From positions 1 to 22,592 of the forward strand of contig JBNGIS010016008.1 in assembly GCA_049999725.1 (NCBI GenBank): DNA of 22,592 nt. Direction: 5' to 3'. The translations under genes and the position numbers were made by a program. This document shows, in pieces, positions 9,921 through 18,702 of this stretch. The first letter of the stretch is position 1; every line of letters starts with the position of its first letter. This DNA comes from Haplomitrium mnioides. Its lineage: Eukaryota > Marchantiophyta > Haplomitriopsida > Calobryales. The notes under the pieces were generated by a model. That model saw only the letters and a list, made by a program, of their open reading frames with translations. It was not told the origin of the DNA and did not search any database.

Positions 9921-12474
9921 AACTTGTATGGCATTGGAAAATCTGCCTCACCATTGCCATTGCGCAAGATTGGGTACTACATCTTCGATGGTATGGTATT
10001 GGCATTTGAATTGCACACCCTTTGTGGGCCGGAGAAGTTTACGTCACCATTATCCTTGTGCCAGATTGGGTACTATATATGCGATTGGATAATGTTCATA
10101 TTAGAATTGCACAACCTCTATGGCACGGAAAAATCTACCTTTTCTATGCCATTGCACAAGATTGGGTACTACATCTACAATGGCATGGTATTTGTATTTG
10201 AATTCCACATTCTCAATGGCAGAGAAAATTTTACCTCACCATTGCGTTTGCGCCAGATTGGGTACTATATTCATGAAACTATGGTATTGGAATTTGAATT
10301 GCACAGCCTCTATGGCATGAAAAAATCTACCTCACCATTGTTGTTGCACCTTATTGTGTACTACATTTGCGATGGTATAGTATTTGAATTTGAATTTCAT
10401 GGCATTTATAGCACAGAAACATCTACCTCACCATTGCCATTGCACGAGACTCGGTGCTACATCTGCGATGGTATGGTGTTTGTATTTGAATTGCACAGCC
10501 TGTATGGAATGGAAAAATCTACCTCACCATTGCCCTTGCGCCAGATTGGGTACTGCATCTACGATGGGATGGTTTTTGTATTTGAATTGCACAACCTCTA
10601 TGGCATGGAAAATTCTACCTCACCATTGTTATTGTGCCATTGGGTACTACATCTGCAATGGTATGGTATTTGTCTTTGAATTGTACAGTCTATGTGGCAC
10701 GGAAAAATCTACCACACCATTGCCTTTGCTTCAGATTGGGTACTACATATGCGATGGTATGGTATTTGTATTTGAATTGTATATACTCTGTGGCACATAA
10801 AAATCTACCTCACCATTGTCCTTGCGCCAGATTGGGTACTACATTTGTGATGGTAGTGTATTCATATTTGAATTGCACAACCAACATGGTACAAAAAAAT
10901 CTATATTACCATTCTCATTGCGCTAGATTGGGCATTGATGGTATGGTGTTGGCATTTGAATTGCACAGCCTCTCGTATTTGAATTGCACAACTTATATGG
11001 TACAACCTATATGGTACAGAAAAATCTACATTACCGATGTCATTGCGCCAAATTGGGCACGAGATCTTAGATGACATGATGTTGGCATTTGAATTGCACA
11101 ACCTCTATGGCACAAAAATATCTACCTCACCAATATCTTAGCACCACATTGGGTACCAAATCTAGGACGGTTTGGTACTTGCATTTGAATTGAAGAGCCT
11201 CCATGGCACAAAAAAATCAACCTCACCATTGTCATTGCACTATGTTGGGTACTACATCCGCGATGGTATGCTATTTGAATTTGAATTTCATAACCTCGAT
11301 GGCACAGAAAAATCTACCTCACCATTGCCATTGTGCAAGATTAGGTACTACATCTACAATGGTATTGTATTCGTATTTAAATTGCACAATCTCTATGGCA
11401 CAAAAAAATCTACCTCACCATTGCCCTTGCATCACATTGGGTACTACATCTGCTATGATATGGTATTCATATTTGAATTGCACAGCCTTTATGGCACATA
11501 GAAATCTACCTTACCTATGCCCTTGCGCCAGATTGGGTGCTACATGTGGATTGGTATGGTATTCGTATTTGAATTGCACATCTTCTATAGCATAGAAAAA
11601 TCTGCCTGACCATTGCCCTTGCGCCAGATTGGCTACTATATCTGCGATAGTATGGCATTGGAATTTGAATTGCACAACAACTATGTCACAGAAAAATCTA
11701 CATCACCATTGCTCTTACGATGGTATGCTTTTTTATTTGAATTGCACAGCCTCTATCGCACGTAAAAATTCATCCCACCATTGCCCTTGTGCCAGATTGG
11801 GTACTCCATATGCAATGGTATGGTGTTCATATTTGAATTGCATAGCTTCTATGGCACGGAAAAATACACCTCACCATTGTCCTTGTGCCAAATCGGGTAC
11901 TACATGTGTGATGGTATGGTATTCCTACTTGAATTACACACTCTCTATGGCACAAAAACAATCTACCCCACCATTCTTGTTGCGCCTGATTTGGCACTAC
12001 ATGTGCGATGGTATAGTATTAGTATTTGAATTGCACAACCTCTATGGCATGGAAAAATCTACCTCACCATTTTCATTGTGCTAGATTGGGTACTACATCT
12101 GCTATGGTATGGTTTTCGCATTTGAATTGTATAGCCTCTATGGCATGGAAAAATCTACCTCACCATTGCCCTTGCGCTAGATTGGGTACTACATCTATGA
12201 TAAATGGTATTCGTACACCATTGCCCTTGTGCTAGATTGGGCACTACATCTACGATGAATGGTATTCGTATTTGAATTGCACAACTTCTATGTCATGGAA
12301 AACTCTACCCCACTATTGCCCTTGCGCTAGATTGGGTACTCCAACTGCAATGGTATGGTATTCGTATTTGAATTGCATAGTCTATATGGCACAGAAAAAT
12401 CCACCTCACCATTGTCTTTGTGTCTGATTGGGTACTACATCTGTGATGGCATTGCATTCGTATTTGAATTGCAC
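9921..12474. repeat. Satellite: higher-order block 4
   Basis: Landmarks are AACTTGTATGGCATT at 9921, TTTTCTATGCC at 10140, CCAATATCTTAGC at 11130 and the deletion monomer with TCTACATCACC at 11697. Length is about 2.55 kb. Local scrambling occurs at 10935-11030 (short monomers and a repeated TATATGGTACA) and at 12195-12270 (two successive deleted monomers). Confidence 0.65.
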
Positions 12475-14256
12475 AATTTGTATGGCATTGGAAAATCTGC
12501 CTCACCATTGCTATTGCATAAGATTGGGTACTACATACCTCATGTTATGGTATTGGTATTTGAATTGCACAACCTCTATGACACGAAGAAATCTACCTCA
12601 CCATTGCTCTTGCGCTAGATTGGGTGCTACATCTGCCATTGTATGGTGTTCGTATTTGAATTGTACAACCTCTATGGCACTGCGATGGAATGGTGTTTTT
12701 ATTTGAATTGTATAGTTTTTATGACAAAAAAAAAATGTACCTCACCATTGTCCTTGCGCCAGATTGGGTACTGCATATGTGATGGCATTGTATTTGTATT
12801 TGAATTGCACAACCTCTACTGCATAGGAAAATCTACCTCACCATTGCCATTGTACCAGATTGGGTACTACATCTCTGATGGTATGGTATTGGGATTTGAA
12901 TTGCACAGCCTCTATGGCATGAAAAAATGTACTTCAACATTTCTCTTGCTCAAGATTAGCTACAACATCTACGACAATATGGTCTTCGTATTTGAATTGC
13001 ATAGCTTCTATGACAAAAAGATCTACTTCACCAATGCCTTTGCACTAGATTGGGTACTACATCTCCGATGGTATGGTATTCATGCTTGAATTACACAGCC
13101 TTTATGGCACGGAAAAATGTACCTCACCATTGTGATTGTGCCATGTTGGGTACTACATCTAAGATAGCTTGGAAAAATCTACCTCACCAATACATTTGCG
13201 CTTGAATATGTACTACATCTACAATAGTATGGCATTTGTATTTGAATTGCAGAGCCTATATGGCATGGAAAAATCTAACTCACCATTGTCCTTGTGTCAT
13301 GTTTGGTGCTTTATTTGCGATGGTATGGTATTAGTATTTGAATTGCATAGCCTCGATGGCAAAGAAAAATTTACCTCACCATTCCCATTGCGCAAGATTG
13401 GGTACTACATCTACAATGGTATTGTATTCATATTTTAATTGCACAGCCTCTATGGCACATAACACTCTACCCTACAATTGCTATTGCGCCAGATTGGGTA
13501 CTACATCAGCAATAGTATAGGGTTCTTATTAGAATTGTTGAGCCTCTATGGCACAAAAGAATCTACCTCTCTATTGCCCTTGCGCCACATTGGGTACTAC
13601 ATCTTTTATGGTATGGTATCGGCATTTGAATTGCAGAGCCTCTATGGCATGGAAAAATCTACCTCACCATTTTTCTTGCACTAGATTGTGTACTACATCT
13701 GCGATGGTATGGTATTAGTACTTGAATCACAGAGCCTCTATAGCATGGAAACATCTACCTCACCATTGCCCTTGCGCCAAATTGAGTGCTACATATGCAA
13801 TAGTATGGTATTTGTATTTCAATTGCATAGTCTCTATGGCATCGAAAAATCTGCCTCACCATTGCTCTTGTGCCAGATTGGGTACTACATCTCCGATGGT
13901 ACAATTTTTGTTTTTGAATTGCACAGCTTCTATGGAACCAAAAAATCTACCTCTTCAATGCCTTTGCGCCAGATTGGGTACTACATCTTTGATGGTACAT
14001 CTTTCCTATTTAAATTGCGCAACCTTTGTGGCATAGAAATATCTACCTCTCTATTATTCTTGTGCCATGTTGAGTACTACATCTATGATGGTATGGAAAA
14101 ATCTATCTCACCAATGTGTTTTTGCCAAATTGGGTACTACATCAACTACGGTATGGTATTTGTATTTGAATTGCACAACTATTATAGCACGGAAAAATCT
14201 ACCTCACCATTGTCATTGCACCATGTTGGGCACTACATCTGCGATGGTATGGTATT
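12475..14256. repeat. Satellite: right partial higher-order block 5
   Basis: It opens with the TATGGCATTGGAAAATC landmark near 12475 and is cut at 14256 by an LTR in mid-monomer. Two 61-bp short monomers (about 13150 and 14088) share the CCATGTTG...GGAAAAATC...CCAAT context of the short monomers at 2484 and 3885. I did not find the TTTTCTAT landmark at its expected place, so this block is more diverged or rearranged. Confidence 0.5.
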
Positions 14257-14823
14257 TGTAACACTACACACCCACATTACACATACAAGTTAGTACAAGT
14301 ACAACATATACAAGTTAGCATAAGAGAAGCGCACAAGAACTTCAAGAACCCATAAGGTAAGAGATGCCAAACAAGACACTCTCCCTTCTTTATATACTTG
14401 AGAGAAAGCACTTTGCTTACATAGGTGGAGGAACCCCATTGGTTCCTTTTCTATCATCTTCTAATTGGACCCTTCTTTTTTCTCTCACACTAATTGGACC
14501 ACCCTTTACTTTTGTTCTTCTTTTGCCACTTGTTCTTATCCTTAGAGCCTTCTATCTCTTTAGTTCTCCTTTTGTCATGTGTTCTTATCTTTAGAACCTT
14601 CTCTTTACTTTAATTCTCCACTTGCCATGTGTCTTTATCCTTTTCTAAAGTAGTCTATCTAGACTCCCTCTTTCGCTTTAATTCGTTGACTTTCTCTCCT
14701 CGTGACACGTGTCCAACTCTCTATAATAGCAATTGCTTTTTGCTACTCTAACTTAGTAATAACTTTCTAGACATAGTTGACATTATTTTTAGCTATGACT
14801 TACTAAAGTTAGTGACCATCACA
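14257..14823 (-). mobile_element. LTR of an otherwise missing retrotransposon
   Basis: The satellite stops in mid-monomer and a 567-bp segment begins TGTAACACTACA and ends GTGACCATCACA on the plus strand. It is therefore TG...CA bounded on either strand. On the minus strand the following 9 bp plus one T give a purine-rich AGAGGAGGAT directly before TGTGATGG, the expected polypurine-tract/LTR junction. This makes it a 3' LTR in minus orientation. A TATA-like AGTATATAAAG (minus) lies at about 14388-14398. No flanking duplication matches, and no internal domains belong to it in this window. The superfamily is undetermined. Confidence 0.7.
14515..14663. repeat. Three 49-bp direct repeats inside the LTR
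   Basis: Units start with TTCTTCTTTTGCC (14515), TTCTCCTTTTGTC (14564) and TTCTCCACTTGCC (14614), each followed by CATGTGTTCTTATC-like and TAGAACCTTCT-like sequence. The third is the most diverged. Repeats in this part of an LTR, upstream of the TATA box in the element's own orientation, are typical of U3 enhancer duplications. Confidence 0.75.
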
Positions 14824-14832
14824 ATCCTCCTC
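14824..14832 (-). promoter_or_regulatory. Polypurine-tract remnant next to the LTR
   Basis: On the minus strand the bases next to the LTR read GAGGAGGAT, a purine tract that would prime plus-strand DNA synthesis. Only about 9 bp survive before a different LTR fragment begins at 14833. Confidence 0.55.
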
Positions 14833-14988
14833 TGTACTAGTACAAGCAAAAGGTTGTGCTATTTATAAGAAAATAAAGAGGAGTGAAGGAAGTGGTAGTG
14901 AGTCACTTTTAGGGTTAAGATTGGATTACTTATCTTTGAATTCACTTTTGGTAGAGAGTCACTTTTAGGGCTGAAATTAGAAGTGACC
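14833..14988 (+). mobile_element. Truncated LTR fragment, inverted relative to the 16807-17285 LTR
   Basis: From TGTACTAGTACAAGC at 14833 this segment matches the minus strand of 17285 to about 17088 almost base for base, including GAGGAGTGAAGGAAGTGG and AGTCACTTTTAGGGTTAAG. It carries one copy of the internal 44-bp unit where the other LTR carries two. The match stops after GAAGTGAC at 14988, so only the 5' (U3) part survives. It is the same LTR family in the opposite orientation. Confidence 0.85.
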
Positions 14989-15094
14989 TAGTGTGAGCTA
15001 TATGAAGAGTCAAGAGGAGGTGATTCAAGCAATGGAGCAATGACTTGAATATCTTTCACACCTTTTGAAAGTGGGAATAAAAGAAAGATGCAAA

Positions 15095-15548
15095 GTTCAA
15101 ATAGACAACCAAGGAGGAAGTGGCATTTCAACAACTCAAGAATGCGGTGACATCTTGTCCAATTCTACAACCATATGACCCAAAGAGGCGTTGCATAGTT
15201 GATTTTGATGCTTCTAATTTTGCTATTGGAGCGGTTTTACAGTAAGAGTTTGAGGATAGACTTCATCCAATTGCCTTCTTGTCACGCCGATTGAATGCGA
15301 TGGAGAGAAATTATTCTGCAAGAGATCAAGAGCAATTAGCAATGGTTTATGCTGCCAAGGTGTGGAGAGACTATCTTTTGGGCAAACCTGTACTTATGCG
15401 CACAGACCACAAGCCATTGCTTCAAGCAATCCACTTGGAAAATATGACAAGTCGTTATCATCGATGGGAAGATCAACTACAACTCTTTGATTTCAAGTTG
15501 GAGTACAAGCCGGGAAGGTTCCATACTATTTATGATGCATTGTCTTGA
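15095..15548 (+). pseudogene. Ty3/gypsy pol fragment A: end of RT and RNase H
   Basis: The frame reads TTKEEVAFQQLKNAVTSCP, the connection after the RT palm. It then reads DFDASNFAIGAVLQ, a TAA at 15243-15245, FLSRRLNAMERNYSARDQE, RTDHKPLLQAI and GRFHTIYDALS before TGA at 15546-15548. The RNase H acidic residues are visible: D in VDFDAS, E in DQEQLA, D in RTDHKPL. A further in-frame TAG lies at 15102-15104. The RT catalytic core, gag and protease of this element are absent. Sequence upstream to 14989 is only weakly RT-like. The RNase H differs clearly from that of the minus-strand element, so this is a separate lineage. Confidence 0.88.
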
Positions 15549-16806
15549 AGACTAGATCATCAAATAAATACACTAGAGATAGCAAATGCTAGTATCTTAC
15601 ATCTTGATGAAGCAACCAGTGATGACTTTCGACAAAAGTTACAAGAAGACGCCTTCTTTACTCTTAGAGCACGTTTGGCGATCCAAGATAGTGAGTATCA
15701 TACCTTTTTCCATTTGGGATGGTGTTCTCTATCAAGACCATCAATTGTATATTCCATAAGATTATGCGCTTTGAATGACATGCTTGCAAGAAGCACGTGA
15801 TATTCCGATTTCTAGGCATCTTGGAGTACACAAGACTATGGAGTTGCTTCAACAGCTTGGTGAAGGCCAAACCTAACTCGAGATGTTCGTGGATTTGTTC
15901 GTTCTTGTGAAAGTTGTCAACAAAACAAGGCTTCAAATCAAAAACCAATTGGTCTTCTGCAACCATTATTGATTCCTACTACTCGGTTGGAACATGTAAG
16001 TTTGGATCTTATCACTTCGCTTCCAACCATGCCTCGTGGGTTTATGGCCATTGTGGATAAGCTAAGCAAGCAAATTCAATTTTCACCGACAGTGGATACG
16101 GTGGATGTTCCATAATTAGCAAAGATTTATTTTGATACAGTCTTTCGATATCATGAAATGCCAAAGGTACTTATATCTGATAGAGATCCACGATTCACTG
16201 GGAAGTTTTGGCGAGAGTTATTCACACTTTTGGGTACCAAAATATCTATGTCTATGGCGTATCATCCTTAAACAGATGGGCAAACCGAATGGGCAAATCA
16301 CATTGTGGAGGAAATGCTTCAAGCGTTTATCAATGTTCATCATACAGATTGGGATAGTTTTTTACCGCTTGTGGAGTTTGCATACAACAACTCCAAACAA
16401 GCAAGTACTTTTTTTTCTCATTTCTTTCTTAATTCTGGTCAACATCCTCTTGTTCCCGATGGTTTGCTTTCTCATGCATCTTCCAATATTCCAAATCTTT
16501 CTACCTTTTTGTCTCGTTTATCTTCCTTATTGCAAGATGCCAGAAACCATCTTGTTATTGCTCAAAATCGGCAAATAAAATGTGCCGATAAACATCGTCG
16601 TGATTGCTCTTATGTTTTAGATGACCAAGTTATGTTATCCACTCATAATCTTCCATTGTCTTTAGATACTCAAGTCCCAAGTTATCTCCTGCTTGGATGG
16701 GTCCTTTCTCTATTTCTCAGGTTATTTCTCCCATTGCTTATAAACTTGATCTTCCTCTTCATATGAAGATTCATCTCGTGTTCCATGTATCTAAGCTTAA
16801 GCCTTT
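15549..16806 (+). pseudogene. Ty3/gypsy pol fragment A: integrase, cut by another element
   Basis: The zinc-binding region is split over two frames: SRHLGVHKTMELLQQL near 15810-15857, then VRGFVRSCESCQQNKASNQ near 15880-15940. The core follows with LEHVSLDLITSLP, SDRDPRFTGKFW and AYHP-stop-TDGQTEWAN. The second Asp and the Glu are separated by 35 positions, as in DD35E, with a TAA at 16269-16271 between them. The C-terminal part continues with VEFAYNNS (16370-16393) and, after a frameshift near 16680, [15 protein letters not shown]. The reading ends exactly at 16806, where the LTR of the minus-strand element begins. Any C-terminal tail and 3' LTR of this element would lie beyond the insertion and were not seen. 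Confidence 0.88.
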
Positions 16807-16900
16807 TGTATTAGCTTGGACCATGAGTGCAAGCAAAAGCCAAGCAACCAAAGAACCCAAGTGATTCGAGAGGAACTCTAGAATGAGAAGTGAGGCTAAG

Positions 16901-16930
16901 AAGCCCTTCTATTTATACAAGAGAAGAAGG
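16901..16930. repeat. 30-bp block identical to 17031-17060, left of the gap
   Basis: These 30 bases, beginning AAGCCCTTCTATTTATAC and ending GAGAAGAAGG, are identical to the 30 bases directly after the N run. The LTR reads continuously if the two are merged. Confidence 0.95.
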
Positions 16931-17030
16931 NNNNNNNNNNNNNNNNNNNNNNNNNNNNNNNNNNNNNNNNNNNNNNNNNNNNNNNNNNNNNNNNNNNNNN
17001 NNNNNNNNNNNNNNNNNNNNNNNNNNNNNN
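16931..17030. other. Assembly gap of exactly 100 N
   Basis: One hundred N is the conventional placeholder for a gap of unknown size. It sits within the 3' LTR, between two copies of the same 30-bp block. Open frames drawn through it are artefacts. Confidence 0.98.
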
Positions 17031-17060
17031 AAGCCCTTCTATTTATACAAGAGAAGAAGG
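17031..17060. repeat. 30-bp block identical to 16901-16930, right of the gap
   Basis: This is the second copy of the block, starting immediately after the last N. It includes the LTR TATA box on the minus strand. Confidence 0.95.
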
Positions 17061-17111
17061 TGTCCTTCCTCTTTCTTTACTTACAAGTCACTTCTAATTT
17101 CAGCCATAAAG

Positions 17112-17199
17112 GTGACTCTCTACCAAAAGTGACTTTGAAAACAAGTAACCTAAAAGTGACTCTCTACCAAAAGTGACTTCAAAGACAAGTAATCCAATC
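17112..17199. repeat. Two 44-bp direct repeats in the LTR U3
   Basis: The motif GTGACTCTCTACCAAAAGTG, followed by ACTT, AAA and ACAAGTAA, starts at 17112 and again at 17156. The inverted LTR copy at 14833-14988 has only one, so copy number varies within the family, as is common for U3 enhancer repeats. Confidence 0.85.
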
Positions 17200-17285
17200 T
17201 TAACCCTAAAAGTGACTCACTACCACTTCCTTCACTCCTCTTTATTTTCTTATAAATAGAACAACCTTATGCTTGTACTATTACA

Positions 17286-17296
17286 TCCTCTTTTTT
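17286..17296 (-). promoter_or_regulatory. Polypurine tract of the chromovirus
   Basis: The minus strand reads AAAAAAGAGGA directly before the TGTAATAG start of the 3' LTR. This is the expected place and composition for the plus-strand primer of reverse transcription. Confidence 0.8.
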
Positions 17297-17358
17297 AAGA
17301 GGCAACGTTCTTGTTGTGAGTGAGAGAGTTCTCAAAAGAGTGAGCAAGTGTAGAGACA

Positions 17359-17512
17359 ATGGCCAAATTCTCCAATGGCTCCCAAGTAGCTTCATAAAGA
17401 GGGTAGTCTTTTCAACGAACCAAGTACTCCACAATCTCACAATGGCCTCAACTACGTGTGCGTTTCTTCAAGAGCTGCTCCATCTCAAATTCCTCATGAC
17501 CATCAATAAGCT
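17359..17512 (-). pseudogene. Chromodomain at the pol C-terminus, two nonsense codons
   Basis: The minus strand reads ELIDGHEEFEMEQLLKKR, then TGA (17448-17450), CEIVEYLVR, TGA (17412-17414), KDYPLYEATWEPLENL. Spacing and conserved residues match a retrotransposon chromodomain: E-F/Y-E-V near the start, YLV-K/R-W-K-Y in the middle and TWEP at the end. The second stop falls on the conserved Trp position. Such domains bind modified histone tails and steer integration into heterochromatin (family knowledge). Both stops are in the same frame as the domain. Confidence 0.82.
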
Positions 17513-18600
17513 CAGGTGGTGGAGAGGGTTCTTGGGTACAAATGAAGGTGGTAGAGTGAGGTACAAAAGCACGTAATAAAGAGACATGAAAAACTAGATG
17601 AATCTTCATGTGAGGAGATAAAACAAGTTGATAGACCACTTCACCAATACAAGCAAAAATAGCAAATGGTTTAATAAAGTAAGTAGATAGCTTACGAGAG
17701 CAAAGCAAAGGAAGATTGGACGTAGAGAGCCATACTTGGTCATCTATAGCAAAGGTCACTTTGCGATGATGAGCATCGACATTGTTTTTGGCACGTTGGA
17801 TGCCATGGTGAAGTCAATGGAGAAAATCATCGATAGTTGGACTCTTAGATCTCGATGCAGGATGAAGATTAGATAGAGTAGTTGGATGCTCACCATACAT
17901 CAAAAAGAAAGGCGTGGCTCGTGTAGAGCTGTTGATGGAGTTATTGTAAGAGAACTCCACAAGAGGTAGCAACCAATCTTATTCTTCTTGTTTTTCCAAA
18001 GTAAAAGCCCGCAACATATCTTCGATGGTGTAGTTGGCCCGTTTAGTTTGACCATCTGATTTAGGGTGATAAGCAGTGGACATAGCGAGTTTGGTTTTGA
18101 AAAGACCAAATATTGTGTGCCAAAACATGCTGGTAAATTGAGTGCCGCAATCGAAGATAATCACTTTAGCTATACCATTATGAGAGTAGACTACTTCCAA
18201 ATAAATTTAGGTTAACTCAGGTGTTGTCACTAATTTGGTAGTCAAACAAATATGAATCATTTTGCTAAGTTTGTCCACAAAAACAACAATAGCATCATAA
18301 CCCGTAGAAGTACGTGGTAACTCACACACAATATCCATACTCACATGTTTTTTCATTGTCGATTCAAGATAGGTAACGGTTGTAATAAACCTCCACGTTT
18401 GAGATTGGTTGCTTTGTTTTGTTGATAAGCCAAACAACTTCGAACATAGTTCTCCACATCTTGATGTATCTTAGGCCAATAGTAGACTCATTGATGATTG
18501 TCCAAAATTTTCTCAATTCCAACATGTCCACCAATTGACAAACCATGTGCTTCATACAAAACCTCAAAGCAAAGCTTAACATTATTAGGAACCCATACCT
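17513..18600 (-). pseudogene. Integrase of the minus-strand chromovirus, catalytic Glu replaced
   Basis: The HHCC zinc region is readable at about 18600-18420 (EAHGLSIGGHVGIEKIL ... VENYVRSC) but has Tyr where the last Cys is expected (SCLAYQQNK), and a stop. It lies in a different frame from both the RNase H before it and the core after it. The core (18335-17979) shows MDIVCELPRTSTGYDAIV, FDCGTQFTSMFW and AYHPKSDGQTKRAN. The second Asp codon (18150-18152) and the Lys codon at 18042-18044 are separated by exactly 35 residues, so Lys occupies the catalytic Glu position. Downstream are LPLVEFSYNNS, AIDDQVWLSTSNLPL and [15 protein letters not shown]. In-frame stops lie near 17815, 17977 and 18204. 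Confidence 0.87.
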
Positions 18601-18702
18601 TGCCTAAGAAGAAAATCAATCCTCTCACCTTTTTCACTAGATTTTTTGTTGTATGACAATGATCTCCTCATCTTCTTTTATTGCAACCAACATTTCTGTC
18701 TA

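Larger units (their letters stand above)
1984..14256. repeat. 96-bp satellite array, about 125 monomers
   Basis: The region is almost entirely a direct tandem repeat. Consensus landmarks in order are CTCTATGGCACGG, AAAAATCTACCTCACCATTG, CCCTTGCGCCAGATTGGG, TACTACATCTGCGATGG and TATGGTATTCGTATTTG, then AATTGCACAAC. The unit is 96 bp, exactly 32 codons, so two plus-strand frames stay open over many monomers: one reads FVFELHNLYGTEKSTSPL, the other KNLPHHCPCARLGTTS. Neither resembles a known repeat protein, both are broken by stops and by indels that switch frames, and variation is concentrated at CpG sites. I therefore call it noncoding satellite. The array is interrupted once, by a solo LTR at 9455-9758, and is cut on the right by another LTR. 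Excluding the solo LTR and one copy of its target duplication, about 11.96 kb remain, or roughly 125 monomers. Confidence 0.97.
16807..17285 (-). mobile_element. 3' LTR of the minus-strand chromovirus
   Basis: On the minus strand it runs from TGTAATAG (17285) to CTAATACA (16807), TG...CA with near-symmetric ends. It contains two 44-bp direct repeats, a TATA box TATAAAT (plus-strand positions 17041-17047, seen again at 16911-16917), and a U5-like end. The apparent length of 479 bp includes 100 N and a duplicated 30-bp block. If the contig ends really overlap, the true length is about 349 bp. Confidence 0.85.

Noticed and set aside
9778-10005. Minus-strand open frames within the satellite (also 2979-3170 and 12305-12508)
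   Set aside because: They are antisense readings of the same 96-bp unit, with no independent support.
1984-14256. CRISPR-like array
   Set aside because: Units are contiguous with no unique spacers, are far longer than CRISPR repeats, and the surroundings are plant retrotransposons.
14364-14594. A 76-residue hydrophobic open frame
   Set aside because: It lies inside the 567-bp LTR and over its 49-bp repeats; T-rich DNA yields Leu/Phe-rich frames by chance.
14257-14823. A second solo LTR with target duplication
   Set aside because: The bases before 14257 and after 14823 do not match, and a purine tract adjoins one end, so it is better read as an LTR still attached to an internal remnant.
16883-17176. 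Open frames running through the N block
   Set aside because: They are produced by reading undefined bases inside an LTR.
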